Shown piece after piece: positions 17,958 to 27,835 of a stretch of DNA of 46,140 nucleotides (within the stretch, counting starts at the first letter, position 1; the number at the start of each line of letters is the position of its first letter). Location of the stretch: positions 112,400-158,539 of the forward strand of contig PBSN01000002.1 in assembly GCA_002726235.1 (NCBI GenBank), in the 5' to 3' direction. Source of the stretch: Nitrospiraceae bacterium (lineage in GTDB: Bacteria; Nitrospirota; Nitrospiria; Nitrospirales; UBA2166). The notes under the pieces were generated by a model. It did not search any database and was not told the DNA's origin. It worked only from the letters and a program-made list of their open reading frames with translations. The position numbers were made by a program, and so were the translations under genes.

Positions 17958-18938
17958 TCACGGCTTAAGAACCCCCTTTTCTCCCGCATAAAACTGATGG
18001 GCATTATAAACTTCCTCTATTTTCATTCGTTTCTCCTCTGCAAGTGCCCCAAGGTAGCTTGCGTCAACGTTTTCCTCGACATGTTGTTTACGCAACATTC
18101 CCGGAATAGCCGTTGAAACAGCAGGATAAGATAAACAATATCTCAATGCCAGTTGAGCGTCAGTTTGATCCTCTGTTCGCCGTATTGTGGAAAACCTCTG
18201 GTTCGCGGCGGACCAGAGGTCGAGTTGCTCAGAGGACCAGCGACTACGATGATCATACGCACCAAATTCTGTTTCAGCCGTATACCTTCCGGTCAAAAAC
18301 CCAAAGCAGAGTGGTGTTCGGCATATCAATCCAACCCTCTTCGTCTCACACAAACCCATAAGTCCATTCAACAGCATTCGCTGGTCAGCCATATTAAAAT
18401 TGACCTGTAGAACATTTGCGCCGAAGTGTTCTATGGCGAGCAATCCATCATCGGGACATCGCACTGAAATTCCCCACGACCGAATCTTTCCTGCTCTCTC
18501 AAGTGATTGAAGGGTGTCAACAATCTCCTCAGCATTGCCCAGAGACGCCAACGGCGGATCATGTAACTGATACACGTCAATATAGTCCGACTGGAGTCTT
18601 TTCAGGCTCCCATCAACGGACATCTCGATATGCGCGGGAGAAAAATCCTGATGGCCATTTTGGTCGAGAAGTCCGCCTTTTGATGCAATGACCACCCGGT
18701 TTCGAATCTCCTTAAATGTCTCACCGATCAATCGTTCACTGTGACCATGTCCATACAAATCAGCGGTATCATAAAACGTGATGCCCAAATCAAACGCACA
18801 TTTCAAGGCCTCTCGGCTCTCCGTATCATCGGTCGGCCCATATGATATCGCTCCCTGATTCACCCCACCAATACCCCAAGCACCAAATCCAATCTCAGAC
18901 ACCCTGAGCCCAGTGCAACCAAGCGTTCTATAGTTCAT
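17958..18938 (-). CDS. Aldo/keto reductase
   Basis: About 326 residues from the ATG at 18938. Upstream codons of the open frame overlap the previous gene and do not resemble the family. The N-terminus MNYRTLGCTGLRVSEIGFG is characteristic. The catalytic tetrad is visible: Asp and Tyr in FYDTADLYGHGHSERLIG, Lys in VIASKGG, His in YQLHDPP. Such proteins reduce aldehydes or ketones with NADPH. In glycan clusters they can finish deoxysugar or branched-sugar synthesis. Spaced 64 bases from the preceding radical SAM gene. Confidence 0.87.
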   Translation of the reverse strand: MNYRTLGCTGLRVSEIGFGAWGIGGVNQGAISYGPTDDTESREALKCAFDLGITFYDTADLYGHGHSERLIGETFKEIRNRVVIASKGGLLDQNGHQDFSPAHIEMSVDGSLKRLQSDYIDVYQLHDPPLASLGNAEEIVDTLQSLERAGKIRSWGISVRCPDDGLLAIEHFGANVLQVNFNMADQRMLLNGLMGLCETKRVGLICRTPLCFGFLTGRYTAETEFGAYDHRSRWSSEQLDLWSAANQRFSTIRRTEDQTDAQLALRYCLSYPAVSTAIPGMLRKQHVEENVDASYLGALAEEKRMKIEEVYNAHQFYAGEKGVLKP

Positions 18939-19002
18939 GATCGTATATGCATCGGAAGAAGCGTGGTCAAAACAACGATTATGGACATTGCTACTTCCCT
19001 TT

Positions 19003-20997
19003 TCAGTAATGCCCTGACAGCTGAGCCTCGACAGCATTATTGCCGTAAAGATAGGCTCCTTTTTTGTTTCCATACCAGATCACCTCCCGACACCAGTCAT
19101 CCCAAGAAGTCCAGATCTGACTCGTGCGGTCAATGTGATAGGTCGTTGGTCGGTTCTCCAGAGAAATCTGCGTGCCACGTAGTACCGACTGATAGTATTC
19201 CCACACGTTGTGAGACAGTTCGAGAGAGAGATCATCCGTTTGGAAAGGAAATTTCATCGAACTTCTATTAAATTCGATGGTTTCATGAAGAAGCCCTGCT
19301 GGGAGAGACAGGGAATGCTCTCTAAGATACTGCTCCAACACCACTTCCGCTTCATCGTAAAATTGCTGCAGGTTGTTTTCCACACACAACTTGATCAGGA
19401 TATATTCATCCGCCGGCCAATAAATATTAAGCCAATCTTCAGAGAGACAAAATTCTGCCCCCCCATCTTGTATATCTCGCGATTTATCCATGAAAAACTG
19501 CTGGACCGAGGCGAGAACAGGAAGCTCATTGAACGCTCTCCCTACGAACATTTCGATGAGATCTCGACAACTCACAGAACAGATTTTTTGTATGAGGACA
19601 AAGGGGATTTGCAATATCTTATTGAAGTAGAGAAGGGCTGCCATCCATGAAAATACTCGGATCCTCACCCAATCATTCTTTGGCATAGAGTTGGTGCCAA
19701 CAACGAGAAATTGAGTTTCACAACATTCATCCTCAGATTCCTCAAGGGTTCCATGGATATTGATCAATTGCGTTTCAACAATGATCATTCCATATGTCTT
19801 TTGATACTCAGGGTCTCCCATTTCTGCATTGGGAAGAATGGAGAGATTATTGAATTGAATGCGGTTGTGTTGCCCATTCTCAACAATCGTCGATACCGCG
19901 TTGGTAAAGGACTCGTAGGTTTCCCCTGGAAGCCCAAGAATCAAATCTGTAAAAGTTTCAACATTATCTCTTGTAAACCGCCTCTGGAGTTCTTGATATG
20001 TTTCCGTTGAAATATTTCCTCGCTTAATGCTCTTCAGTGTATTCGAATCCATCGACTGCAGGGCAATATCAACTCCCTTATTCAATCCGCTATCGGCGAG
20101 GATTTTCTGCGTGAGATATGCACGTTCCGTCGCATTTTTCGTCGCCTGGACTGAGAGTGCTTTGGGATACCCATATTGCTTCTTTGTCTGTGCGGCATAG
20201 CTGGCAAGGTCCACATCTCTCTTCAAGATTCCAAAGTTGGCATCGCAGCAGAAGACAAATTCGATTTTATGATCAGCGAACCACTCCAACTCTTTATGGA
20301 GTCGTTCAATATCAAACGAGTACACCTTGCTCGCAATAGCCGATCCCCAATCACAAAAGGTGCAGGCAAAGGGACATCCCCGGTTTGTTTCCCACAATCC
20401 AATCCAATGCTCAGAAGGATTAGCTTTCATGAGCGGAGCAAATGCCCCCGCGAGATAAGGAGACGGGAACTGGTCTAACTCCTTCACTCGTCCAGCTTTT
20501 TGGTTCGTAACAACACATCCATTTTCATCCACAAAGCTCACTGACGGGACGTCAGACCAGTCCCTGGACTCATAGCGATCTAAGATCGCGAGCGCCACTT
20601 GCTCCCCTTCACCATGACAGGCAAGATCTATGAAAGAATGCTTCTGTAGAAATTCATGGTCCTTCTCCGGCACATGTGGCCCACCAAACACAATCAGAAC
20701 ATTTGGCTGGCGGCATTTCAATCGCTGCGCAATTTCAAGCGAAATCTTCGCGTTCCACACATACATACTAAAGAACACAACATCCGCTTCAAGGAGACTG
20801 TGAACCGCTTCCTCTACTGAAATTCTGCTGTAGAGAGGCAAGAGAAACTGATAATGTTCTGGATGGCTGCTGTGTTTTTGCACGTATGCTTGTAGCATTC
20901 CAACCGATAACGGCAAATAGTTCTGGTTTGAGAAACTATTATTAATCTGAACCAAACCAACGTTTACCTGTTGTCGTTCACCGTTGCTCAACATCAC
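19003..20997 (-). CDS. B12-binding-domain radical SAM protein (intact)
   Basis: 664 residues. B12-binding-like domain at about 1-170 (LPLSVGMLQAYVQK, VFGGPHVPE, CHGEGE). Radical SAM domain from about 200, with Cys208, Cys212 and Cys215 in RGCPFACTFCDWGSA. GLPGETYESF is present and a long C-terminal domain follows. Related proteins include cobalamin-dependent methyltransferases such as GenK that methylate unactivated carbons of sugars. GTG start at 20997 preceded by AAGGA seven bases upstream (ATG at 20994 is an alternative). The only one of the three B12-type radical SAM genes here that is uninterrupted. Confidence 0.85.
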   Translation of the reverse strand: MMLSNGERQQVNVGLVQINNSFSNQNYLPLSVGMLQAYVQKHSSHPEHYQFLLPLYSRISVEEAVHSLLEADVVFFSMYVWNAKISLEIAQRLKCRQPNVLIVFGGPHVPEKDHEFLQKHSFIDLACHGEGEQVALAILDRYESRDWSDVPSVSFVDENGCVVTNQKAGRVKELDQFPSPYLAGAFAPLMKANPSEHWIGLWETNRGCPFACTFCDWGSAIASKVYSFDIERLHKELEWFADHKIEFVFCCDANFGILKRDVDLASYAAQTKKQYGYPKALSVQATKNATERAYLTQKILADSGLNKGVDIALQSMDSNTLKSIKRGNISTETYQELQRRFTRDNVETFTDLILGLPGETYESFTNAVSTIVENGQHNRIQFNNLSILPNAEMGDPEYQKTYGMIIVETQLINIHGTLEESEDECCETQFLVVGTNSMPKNDWVRIRVFSWMAALLYFNKILQIPFVLIQKICSVSCRDLIEMFVGRAFNELPVLASVQQFFMDKSRDIQDGGAEFCLSEDWLNIYWPADEYILIKLCVENNLQQFYDEAEVVLEQYLREHSLSLPAGLLHETIEFNRSSMKFPFQTDDLSLELSHNVWEYYQSVLRGTQISLENRPTTYHIDRTSQIWTSWDDWCREVIWYGNKKGAYLYGNNAVEAQLSGHY

Positions 20998-21178
20998 TAG
21001 ATATTCCTTCTCTCAACGCTCACGAAAGTACAGCATGAGCGTTTGAACTGCATAGCAAAGCAAACATCATTCCGTTATAGAAAAGTGAAGAGTGCTCTGG
21101 AAACCGCCGGTCGCCAGCGCCCAACAGGTAACATCTCATACCCTAAATGTTACCCGTCTCCCATGTTACGCGAAGCAC
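20998..21178. promoter_or_regulatory. 181-base gap with two perfect inverted repeats
   Basis: Two 8-base perfect inverted repeats lie here. AACGCTCA/TGAGCGTT occupies 21015-21022 and 21036-21043 with a 13-base spacer, just upstream of the radical SAM start. GGTAACAT/ATGTTACC occupies 21127-21134 and 21147-21154 with a 12-base spacer, 25 bases after the glycosyltransferase stop. Neither is followed by a T-run on the minus strand, so neither is a classical intrinsic terminator. They could be RNA hairpins or operators. Confidence 0.4.
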
Positions 21179-22258
21179 TCACCCACTGATAGAATAACTC
21201 GTAATCGATCGATATATCGGTAAGAAATCGGCGTGGTATGGGGAGGAAGAGCGCAACAGTGCTGGTAACAACGCTTTATACTCATCGTTCCCATGGCCCG
21301 GAAAAAATGATCGCAGGTCACGCCATGCACTACGCAGTGCTGGGATATCACGAAGCATTCTGTAGACACGGGCGGAGAGGGAAGTTTCGCAGGGCGAATA
21401 ACGTTCTTCAAGGTTCTGCGCAAAACCATGCCTTAGGTGAAACCAAAATGCTTGCTTGACTATCTCTCTCGCCTCTCCGATCCCAATTTTATCAACGCGC
21501 ACAACTTCTTGAGCAAGGCAATCCCTAAATCTCTCCCATTGAATAGCCCACTGCGGCCCTGACACCCAGTCAAACATATCAGAATTGAGTTTAGTCGAGG
21601 TCATATTGGCATGAGATTGGCGCACCATATACAGGCGGTCAAGTGTCTTAACCTTCCCCAGGATAATAGGCACACTGCTTGGCAATAACTCCCCAAATGA
21701 ATTATCCAAGTTGAGATCGACAATGGATTGATAGCTTTCTCGCAATAATTCTGTCCGATGCACAGCGTAAATTGTCGGTCGATAGTTTTTCAGATGAGCA
21801 ATCAGACGCTGAGAAGCAGTTGCATGTTCAACAGACCCTTGAGGATATAACCACGTGCTCGTGATCGGACCATGTGCATCATCAGAACGCACCTCAAAAA
21901 GAATCGCTTTCCCACTGGCGCCAACGTAATCGGAATGACATTCGAGAAATGCCACCGCATCATTCAGGCCATTTGGAACAAAAAAATCATCGTCTGCCGC
22001 AAAAACAGCATAGGGCGTTGTTACTTGATTCAGGAGGTCGAGGATGCAATGGAAAGTGAAAAGGCCTGGGTATGGCTGAAGCTTAACACTAAGTTGTCCA
22101 GAAACTGAGCCAAGCACCTGTTTTGCCTTGGCAGCTTGGCTCGAACCGCTAGAGTCTCCGATAAGGAGAGTATGTTCAAGCCGAAAGTCAGCAAAATATG
22201 TGAGCAACCGTTCTAGATAAGCCCAACGATTGCAAGTTGGCATGACAAGAGTGAGCAT
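21179..22258 (-). CDS. Family-2-like glycosyltransferase (TIGR00180-like)
   Basis: About 359 residues from the ATG at 22258. The open frame extends 79 codons further but that part is unlike the family and lies in a gap. MLTLVMPTCNRWAYLERLL is the GT-A nucleotide-binding start. LLIGDSS and AADDDFFVPNGL correspond to LIGDSS and IGDDDFLVP of the second glycosyltransferase at 23208; the DDD is the metal-binding acidic motif. A repeat-unit or side-chain glycosyltransferase is expected. The two share the same layout, suggesting an old duplication with a PhyH gene between them. Confidence 0.78.
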   Translation of the reverse strand: MLTLVMPTCNRWAYLERLLTYFADFRLEHTLLIGDSSGSSQAAKAKQVLGSVSGQLSVKLQPYPGLFTFHCILDLLNQVTTPYAVFAADDDFFVPNGLNDAVAFLECHSDYVGASGKAILFEVRSDDAHGPITSTWLYPQGSVEHATASQRLIAHLKNYRPTIYAVHRTELLRESYQSIVDLNLDNSFGELLPSSVPIILGKVKTLDRLYMVRQSHANMTSTKLNSDMFDWVSGPQWAIQWERFRDCLAQEVVRVDKIGIGEAREIVKQAFWFHLRHGFAQNLEERYSPCETSLSARVYRMLRDIPALRSAWRDLRSFFPGHGNDEYKALLPALLRSSSPYHADFLPIYRSITSYSISG

Positions 22259-22355
22259 TAGAACGCATACAAAATAAAACTCCAGTCGCGGCAAATATCG
22301 ACTAGAGTTTCTAGAGAAACAGTATCGGTAGTTGGAAGAAGCGAGCGCAAGGAAT

Positions 22356-23084
22356 TCAATCCTGCGTGAGAGAAATTTCCATGCGCTTTGCAGTATTCCC
22401 AGGAATAAACGTGACGCCTTTGGGAATGTAGCACATCGAAAACATCGGTCGAGACCGGTCTGATGGATTGTTGTATGATCCGTGGATGACATCACCGTGC
22501 AGAAACAAAGCAGACCCCCTCTTCATCAGCAAATCTACCCGAGTGTACCGTTTAATAATCTCATCTGGAATCGTATTGCCCGGATTTTTCCCTGCCTCAT
22601 AACTCGGCGTCGGAGCGAACGGGAATGTTCCCTCCTTGTGTGAACCTGGGTAGATATACATACACCCATTCTCACGATCCTGATTAACAAGAGGAATATT
22701 GATCGTAAAATACTCGCCGTTCTCACTTTGCGGATAGGCATTATCCTGATGCGGACTCCAACCGAAGGAGTGCGGACTACCCGCTTCTTTGAACATAATT
22801 TGGGTCATGAGGCCGACAATCTCTCGCCCCCCTTTCAAGGCCCTCATAATGGACACAACCTTTGGGGCTTTCATAAGGCTACGAATTTCTTCTACCTCAC
22901 GATCAAGGTTTATGAGTCCCTTGAAATCCTTGTCCGCATGAGCTCGATGAATATCATTGATGGATTGACATTCTGTTTGCGAAAACAACTCCTCTATGAG
23001 GAGGTATCCATTTTTATTCCAAAAGTCTATCTCATCTTGCTTTGTTGGATACAGATCCAAAGTTAAGCCAGGAAGTACTCTCAT
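22356..23084 (-). CDS. Phytanoyl-CoA dioxygenase (PhyH) family oxygenase
   Basis: About 242 residues from the ATG at 23084, chosen because a perfect AGGAGG (23089-23094) lies four bases upstream. An ATG 18 bases earlier would place that site inside the gene. HQDNAY (about residue 115-120) gives the HxD iron ligands. HGDVIHGSYNNPSDRSRPMF gives the distal His and the 2-oxoglutarate-binding Arg. YPGSHKEG is also typical. Such enzymes hydroxylate small molecules using Fe(II) and 2-oxoglutarate. Sits between two glycosyltransferase genes, so it may act on the glycan or a donor sugar. Confidence 0.85.
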   Translation of the reverse strand: MRVLPGLTLDLYPTKQDEIDFWNKNGYLLIEELFSQTECQSINDIHRAHADKDFKGLINLDREVEEIRSLMKAPKVVSIMRALKGGREIVGLMTQIMFKEAGSPHSFGWSPHQDNAYPQSENGEYFTINIPLVNQDRENGCMYIYPGSHKEGTFPFAPTPSYEAGKNPGNTIPDEIIKRYTRVDLLMKRGSALFLHGDVIHGSYNNPSDRSRPMFSMCYIPKGVTFIPGNTAKRMEISLTQD

Positions 23085-23207
23085 GGCGCCTCCTTTCCTC
23101 AATATTACCGGTCCTCCTACCTCAGACCAACCCCCGTTTGACTTTACACTAGCTTTACGAGGAGAAAATATTATCCGTCAACAATCGAGGGAATATGAGA
23201 TTGTTTA

Positions 23208-24296
23208 TCACACTGGGGAGGATAGATTGACGCCAGCAGTCACCAATCGATAGAACGGCATAAAATCGTCATGATACTTGGAAGATGGCCGTTTTAAGGC
23301 TGGCAATGATAATTTCTCCCACCGGATTTGTCGCCGAAGTTCCCCGTGTCGCAAGGATTGCAATAGACGCCAAATGCAGCGGGAACTAGGAATACTACGA
23401 GTGGCCTGTCGGAAACGGAGGAAACGACCCTGCGTGTTCTTTTCATGCTGAAACTTGCGATCTATTGCTTGCACTAGATAGACTTGGAAGGCCTGCTTCA
23501 CTATTGAGTGAGCTTCGTCTAAGTCGACGTGGTCTTGCTTTGATAATTTTTCTGCCATAAGATCCCGGAATACTTGGTATGACGGAAGCCAATTCGAATC
23601 TGTTAGCCAGTCGAGAAGGTTAGGCAAAAGAAAACGCCGTTCATGGGCTTGTCTCAGCAAATACAAACAATCAAATTCCTTGAATTTTCCTTTGATAGTA
23701 GCTAAACAACCCGGCACCAGTTCTCCCCCAAATGTCATATCTAAATGCGTGGATTTCCACATTAACTGCCATAATTCGAGACGAAAAACCGAGAACACAG
23801 GCACAGAATAACTGGACAAATGATCCAAGAGCCGCTGAGCGCCAGTTTCTGCCTCCGCAACTGGTAATCTGTATGGGCCTAGCCATTTAACAGGACCATG
23901 CGCCCCGCTTTGTGAAAGGGTAAACAATACCCCCAAACCGTGGGCAGCACTATAATCCGGATGTCTGTCCAGAAACTGCGCACACTGATCCAGCGCTTTT
24001 GGTACCAAAAAATCATCATCTCCAATATATGCAACGTATGGTGTGGAAACGAAATCGAGTGACCGCCAAAACCACTCTACCCCTTTTAGCACCTCGTATT
24101 CTTTATGAATGATGTTAAGCCGATCTTGAAATAAATGGATTGCTTTCTTTGTATGCTCGAGGTGCATCGCCTCGCTTGAGTCGCCAATTAAGATACACCC
24201 CTGAAAGTTCAAATCGTAGTAATAGCGTAACAAGCGAACTAAAAAGTTGGACCTATTCATCGTAGGAATGATTAAAGTCACCATTGAGCCAGCCAT
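23208..24296 (-). CDS. Family-2-like glycosyltransferase (TIGR00180-like)
   Basis: 362 residues. MVTLIIPTMNRSNFLVRLL at the N-terminus, CILIGDSSE, then YIGDDDFLVPKAL with the acidic metal-binding motif, and a basic C-terminal region. Similar in order and spacing to the protein encoded at 21179-22258. The ATG follows the upstream TAA by one base, indicating coupling to the interrupted radical SAM gene's downstream fragment. Donor and acceptor are unknown. Confidence 0.82.
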   Translation of the reverse strand: MAGSMVTLIIPTMNRSNFLVRLLRYYYDLNFQGCILIGDSSEAMHLEHTKKAIHLFQDRLNIIHKEYEVLKGVEWFWRSLDFVSTPYVAYIGDDDFLVPKALDQCAQFLDRHPDYSAAHGLGVLFTLSQSGAHGPVKWLGPYRLPVAEAETGAQRLLDHLSSYSVPVFSVFRLELWQLMWKSTHLDMTFGGELVPGCLATIKGKFKEFDCLYLLRQAHERRFLLPNLLDWLTDSNWLPSYQVFRDLMAEKLSKQDHVDLDEAHSIVKQAFQVYLVQAIDRKFQHEKNTQGRFLRFRQATRSIPSSRCIWRLLQSLRHGELRRQIRWEKLSLPALKRPSSKYHDDFMPFYRLVTAGVNLSSPV

Positions 24297-24297
24297 T

Positions 24298-26172
24298 TTA
24301 CCCTACAGTCGTATCCTGCAAGTCAACAGTCCGGCGCAACCTTGGGCTTAAACGCGCCTCAAGGTCTTCGGCTAGGCGAAACAATCCAAATACATCGAAT
24401 CGTATCTGCCAGTAGGCAGACTGTTGAACAAGATCTTTGGCTTGCGCCAGCCTACGCTTCGCCTCATCAAAGTTTTTTAATTTTTGTTCGATAAGAGCAA
24501 AATACAAACTCCCTAAGGCATGTCCAGTATGCGTTCGATCACACATGCTGAAAAACATCTTGCGCAGCATGCCAAGCTTCATTTCACATTCCACATCATG
24601 GAGCCTTTCGTAATTTATCTTGTAGTCCATGATGAACCAAACGTCTTTGATTTCATCGTCCGTAGGAACGTGAGTGGAGTCCCCTTCCTCCATCAAGTTG
24701 TACCATCGTGCTGCACTGCTTGTCTCTGCTGCTTCACGCAATATCTGTTTGCCGGTCGAACCTAGAAACGGACGCTGGGACCCATCAACGAGTTGCTCCT
24801 CCACTATTTTGCCAATACTGAGTGTCCAATCGGTGAGTTCCGTTGCCGGGATCAAGGTGAGCGGCTGTATCACACTTCAGTCAAATTGCATCTCCCTCCC
24901 TAAATTGATGGTATCAGTAAGCTGACTGATCGTTTCTCCCGGAAACCCACACATGAAGAGCCCACGCGTGAAAATCGAAGGATAGTTTCGCAAAATTTCC
25001 CCGGCTTGAATGTAGTGTTTTACCGTACTTGGTTTGTATACGGCACGTAAGATTTTATCGCTTCCAGACTCAACCCCCAAACTGAGTCCAATACAGCCCG
25101 ATTCAGAAGCACTGTGCACAATTTCATTGGTTAGTGCAGAAGCAATAATCCCATTTGACGCATCCCACGTAATTCCAAGGTTGCGTTTTGTTATCTCGTT
25201 AAACAGTTGAACGGTTCTCTTCTCCTTATAAAACAAGTCATCATCCAACCACATAATGTGCGTAATTCCATATCGATCTCTCAAGTTCTCCAACTCATCG
25301 ACAACAGCATTGACATCTCTGTCATTCACACCTTTTCCATTGAAATGCCTCACTGAGCAAAAGGTGCATTTTGCTCTACATCCTCGATTTGAGAGCACAG
25401 TGGAAGCACGAGTAGCATCATCAAAAAGCCAGTAGTATGTGCCGATTCGGCCAAGGGAGCTATATTCTTCGATTTTCAAGTCACGATAGTCAGCAGCTGC
25501 ATTCAGATCATTGGATTCAACAGGTGCCCGCTCCGTAATGGCAATATATTGCTCATTCTCGATCGTGCAAAGTTGAGTTAAGCTTGATTCTGGCTGCTTT
25601 CCGTTTATAAAATCCAGCATATCAGGAAGGCTCGTATTGCCTTCATACAAACCAGCAAAATCAATTCCAGCACAGTCTTTAAGCACCAATTCCGGAACAC
25701 CTGATGTGTGAACCCCGCCGGCAAAAACGGGAAGTTGAGCGTATAGTTCCTTCACATAACCAGCAACCTGTTTCATCGCACGGTGGGTAACTGAGAACAT
25801 ACATGTTAAACCTACAAAGTCTGGATTAAGGTCATCAATTTTTTTCCGTAGCCATTTCCTCCAAATATTATATTTAAAGTTCTGAGGAAAACTTTTAAGA
25901 GCCGCTTGCTGTTCAAAGTTGAGGTCCATGATATTGGCTTCATAGCCCCTTCGCTGGAGGCATTCAGACAGAACACCTAAACCATACGGCGGATATATTG
26001 GATATCTATTTTGAACTGCAACGTTAATATCATAATCCTCTTCGGGAACTCCCATTGGATTAACCAATAGCACACGTTTACATCCATTGGGGAACATCCT
26101 CTGAAGTTTTCGCCCAATCGCCGCTTTGGCAATCGCTTCACCCTGACCGACGCTTTCAATCACGAGATTCAT
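24298..26172 (-). pseudogene. B12-binding-domain radical SAM protein interrupted by in-frame TGA
   Basis: The frame from 26172 gives a B12-binding domain (RVLLVNPMGV, YPPYGLGVLSE) and a radical SAM domain with Cys265, Cys269 and Cys272 (RGCRAKCTFC), then GFPGET and ends at TGA 24877-24879 after GREMQFD. The next codons, in the same frame, read SVIQPLTLIPATELTDW, the strand that follows in this family, and continue for another 190 residues to 24298. In relatives the stop position is usually Trp (DW), so a TGG to TGA change fits. A GTG at 24873 could restart translation of the C-terminal part. Without the stop the protein would be about 624 residues. A broken gene is most likely; recoding or a sequencing error remain possible. 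Confidence 0.78.
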
Positions 26173-26239
26173 GCGCGCGATCCTTTACGATGTTTGCAAA
26201 AGAGTCATCAGATGATAATCGCCCAAGCTTAACCCGCCC

Positions 26240-27664
26240 TCAAGCCATGCTCCTGAGATGTTTATAGCGCGGAACAAAACGATCGAAGGTTTCGCAAACG
26301 AGGTTCGCAAATTGCTTGCCCGATTCTGTAATGACAATCGTTGTGTTAGAAAGCTCTATAATATTCTCTTGGGCGAAATCACAAAGGATCGTTTTTTCCT
26401 CGCCAAAATACTTCTCAAAGTTAATACCATATTGTTCTTCAATGCTACGGCAATCAAGATAAAAGTAGCTTCGTAGGCGAGTTATAATGTCACGTCGCAT
26501 AATATCGTCTTGGTCTAATTTATACCCGCGGTAGATTGGAAAGTGTCCCTTCGTAATCGCTTTCTCATAATCCGGTTCATCAAAACAATTCTGGAAATAA
26601 TAGTTTTCGCCAACCGTGCTATAGCTGCTTATTCCGAGACCGATCACACTCGCATATTTTCCAGATGTATAGCCAAGCGCATTCCAGTGCATTTTTTGCT
26701 CTACCAAGGCCTTCGCAACAGCGTCTGTCGGCTTAGCAAAATGGTCATATCCAATTCGCACATACCCACTTCGCTCAAGAACATCAAGCGCTTCATAAAA
26801 CAGCATCTTTTTCTCATGCATACTTGGAAGTTCAGATCGATTCATCAGTTTCTGATGCTTGGCGAATTTCGACAAATGCAAATAATTGAGACAAATTCGA
26901 TCCGGGGACATGTCTACCACCTTATTGATTGTTTCCCGAATCGAGGTTGGAGTTTGTCGAGGCAATCCGCAGATGATGTCGAAATTAATGCCGTTCACAA
27001 AACACTTCTTAATCTCGGGCGCAAGCAAGTTTTCAATTAACTCTGGAGGCTGCACTCTATTAATAGCTTTCTGAACATCAAGATCAAAATCTTGCACGCC
27101 GAGCGATATCCGATTAACTCCCTTTTCATGGTAGAATTTCAGTCTCTCCTTATCGACTCTTCGTGGATCTATTTCGATTGAGAATTCGCTTAACCTGTCT
27201 ATATCAACAATGGTTCGTACACGCTCCATAAGCTGCTCAAACTCGTCTTCACAAATATACGTCGGCGACCCTCCACCAAAGTGGACTTCCTGAAAATTTG
27301 GCGTCAGCGAGTGTTGATCCAAAAAATCCCGAAATAGCTCGACCTCGCGATGCAGAACACTGAGATATTTTTTCACTTTTTCATAACTGTGGGTTACCGT
27401 CATGTGACACGTACAAAACCAACACAATTCCTCACAATGTGGGATGTGAAGATAGAGCATTAGTGGAGAGCTTTTATCACATGAGAATAGATTCTTGAGA
27501 GCCGTTCTGAACTCTTTATCGCCAAATTCCTTTGACCAATGACTGTGATGAGGATACGCCGTATACATAACGACATCACAGTCGTATTTGTCGATCAAAC
27601 GAGCGTACGTTTCACTAACTATGGCAGCCATTCGGTTTTCTCCCGTCTTTTTAAAGTGAAGCAT
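26240..27664 (-). CDS. HemN-like radical SAM protein
   Basis: 474 residues, colinear with oxygen-independent coproporphyrinogen III oxidase (about 457 in E. coli). LYLHIPHCEELCWFCTCH carries Cys77, Cys81, Cys84 and Cys86 in the HemN CxxxCxxCxC spacing. FGGGSPTYI, IEIDPRRVD, ISLGVQDFD, CGLPRQT and the winged C-terminal end match along the length. True HemN acts in heme synthesis. Here it lies in an AT-richer part of a glycan cluster next to radical SAM genes, so it may be a co-opted relative. A HemN-like coding region is sure; function in heme synthesis is not. Confidence 0.8.
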   Translation of the reverse strand: MLHFKKTGENRMAAIVSETYARLIDKYDCDVVMYTAYPHHSHWSKEFGDKEFRTALKNLFSCDKSSPLMLYLHIPHCEELCWFCTCHMTVTHSYEKVKKYLSVLHREVELFRDFLDQHSLTPNFQEVHFGGGSPTYICEDEFEQLMERVRTIVDIDRLSEFSIEIDPRRVDKERLKFYHEKGVNRISLGVQDFDLDVQKAINRVQPPELIENLLAPEIKKCFVNGINFDIICGLPRQTPTSIRETINKVVDMSPDRICLNYLHLSKFAKHQKLMNRSELPSMHEKKMLFYEALDVLERSGYVRIGYDHFAKPTDAVAKALVEQKMHWNALGYTSGKYASVIGLGISSYSTVGENYYFQNCFDEPDYEKAITKGHFPIYRGYKLDQDDIMRRDIITRLRSYFYLDCRSIEEQYGINFEKYFGEEKTILCDFAQENIIELSNTTIVITESGKQFANLVCETFDRFVPRYKHLRSMA

Positions 27665-27671
27665 ATTCCCG

Positions 27672-27722
27672 CTAAGCTGTATTGTCGCCTGAGAGAAGAA
27701 TCACTCCCTGTGTCACCTCCAT
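27672..27722 (-). other. Possible 16-codon leader ORF upstream of the HemN-like gene
   Basis: In the 171-base gap before the HemN-like gene, an ATG at 27722 opens a 16-codon frame ending at TAG 27672-27674, eight bases before the HemN-like ATG. A purine-rich stretch precedes it. It could be a small regulatory leader, or chance. The peptide has no residue bias that would suggest attenuation. Confidence 0.2.
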
Positions 27723-27835
27723 AGCCGCCTTGCACATGTATCGCCCGCCACAATATCACACCGAATACACCCTATCAGCATCCCAGGAGAACGAACCAAG
27801 ACATACTATCACCAGCAGCAATAGTTGTTGCGAAG

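Noticed and set aside
18938-19073. 46-codon upstream part of the aldo/keto reductase frame
   Set aside because: Overlaps the radical SAM gene and does not resemble the family, whose usual start MNYRTLG is at 18938.
22258-22495. 79-residue N-terminal extension of the glycosyltransferase at 21179
   Set aside because: It is unlike the family and overlaps the PhyH gene's 3' end; MLTLVMPTCNR is the natural start.
24298-24873. An independent 191-residue hypothetical protein
   Set aside because: It is in the same frame as the preceding radical SAM gene, separated only by a TGA, and its first residues continue that protein's conserved strand.
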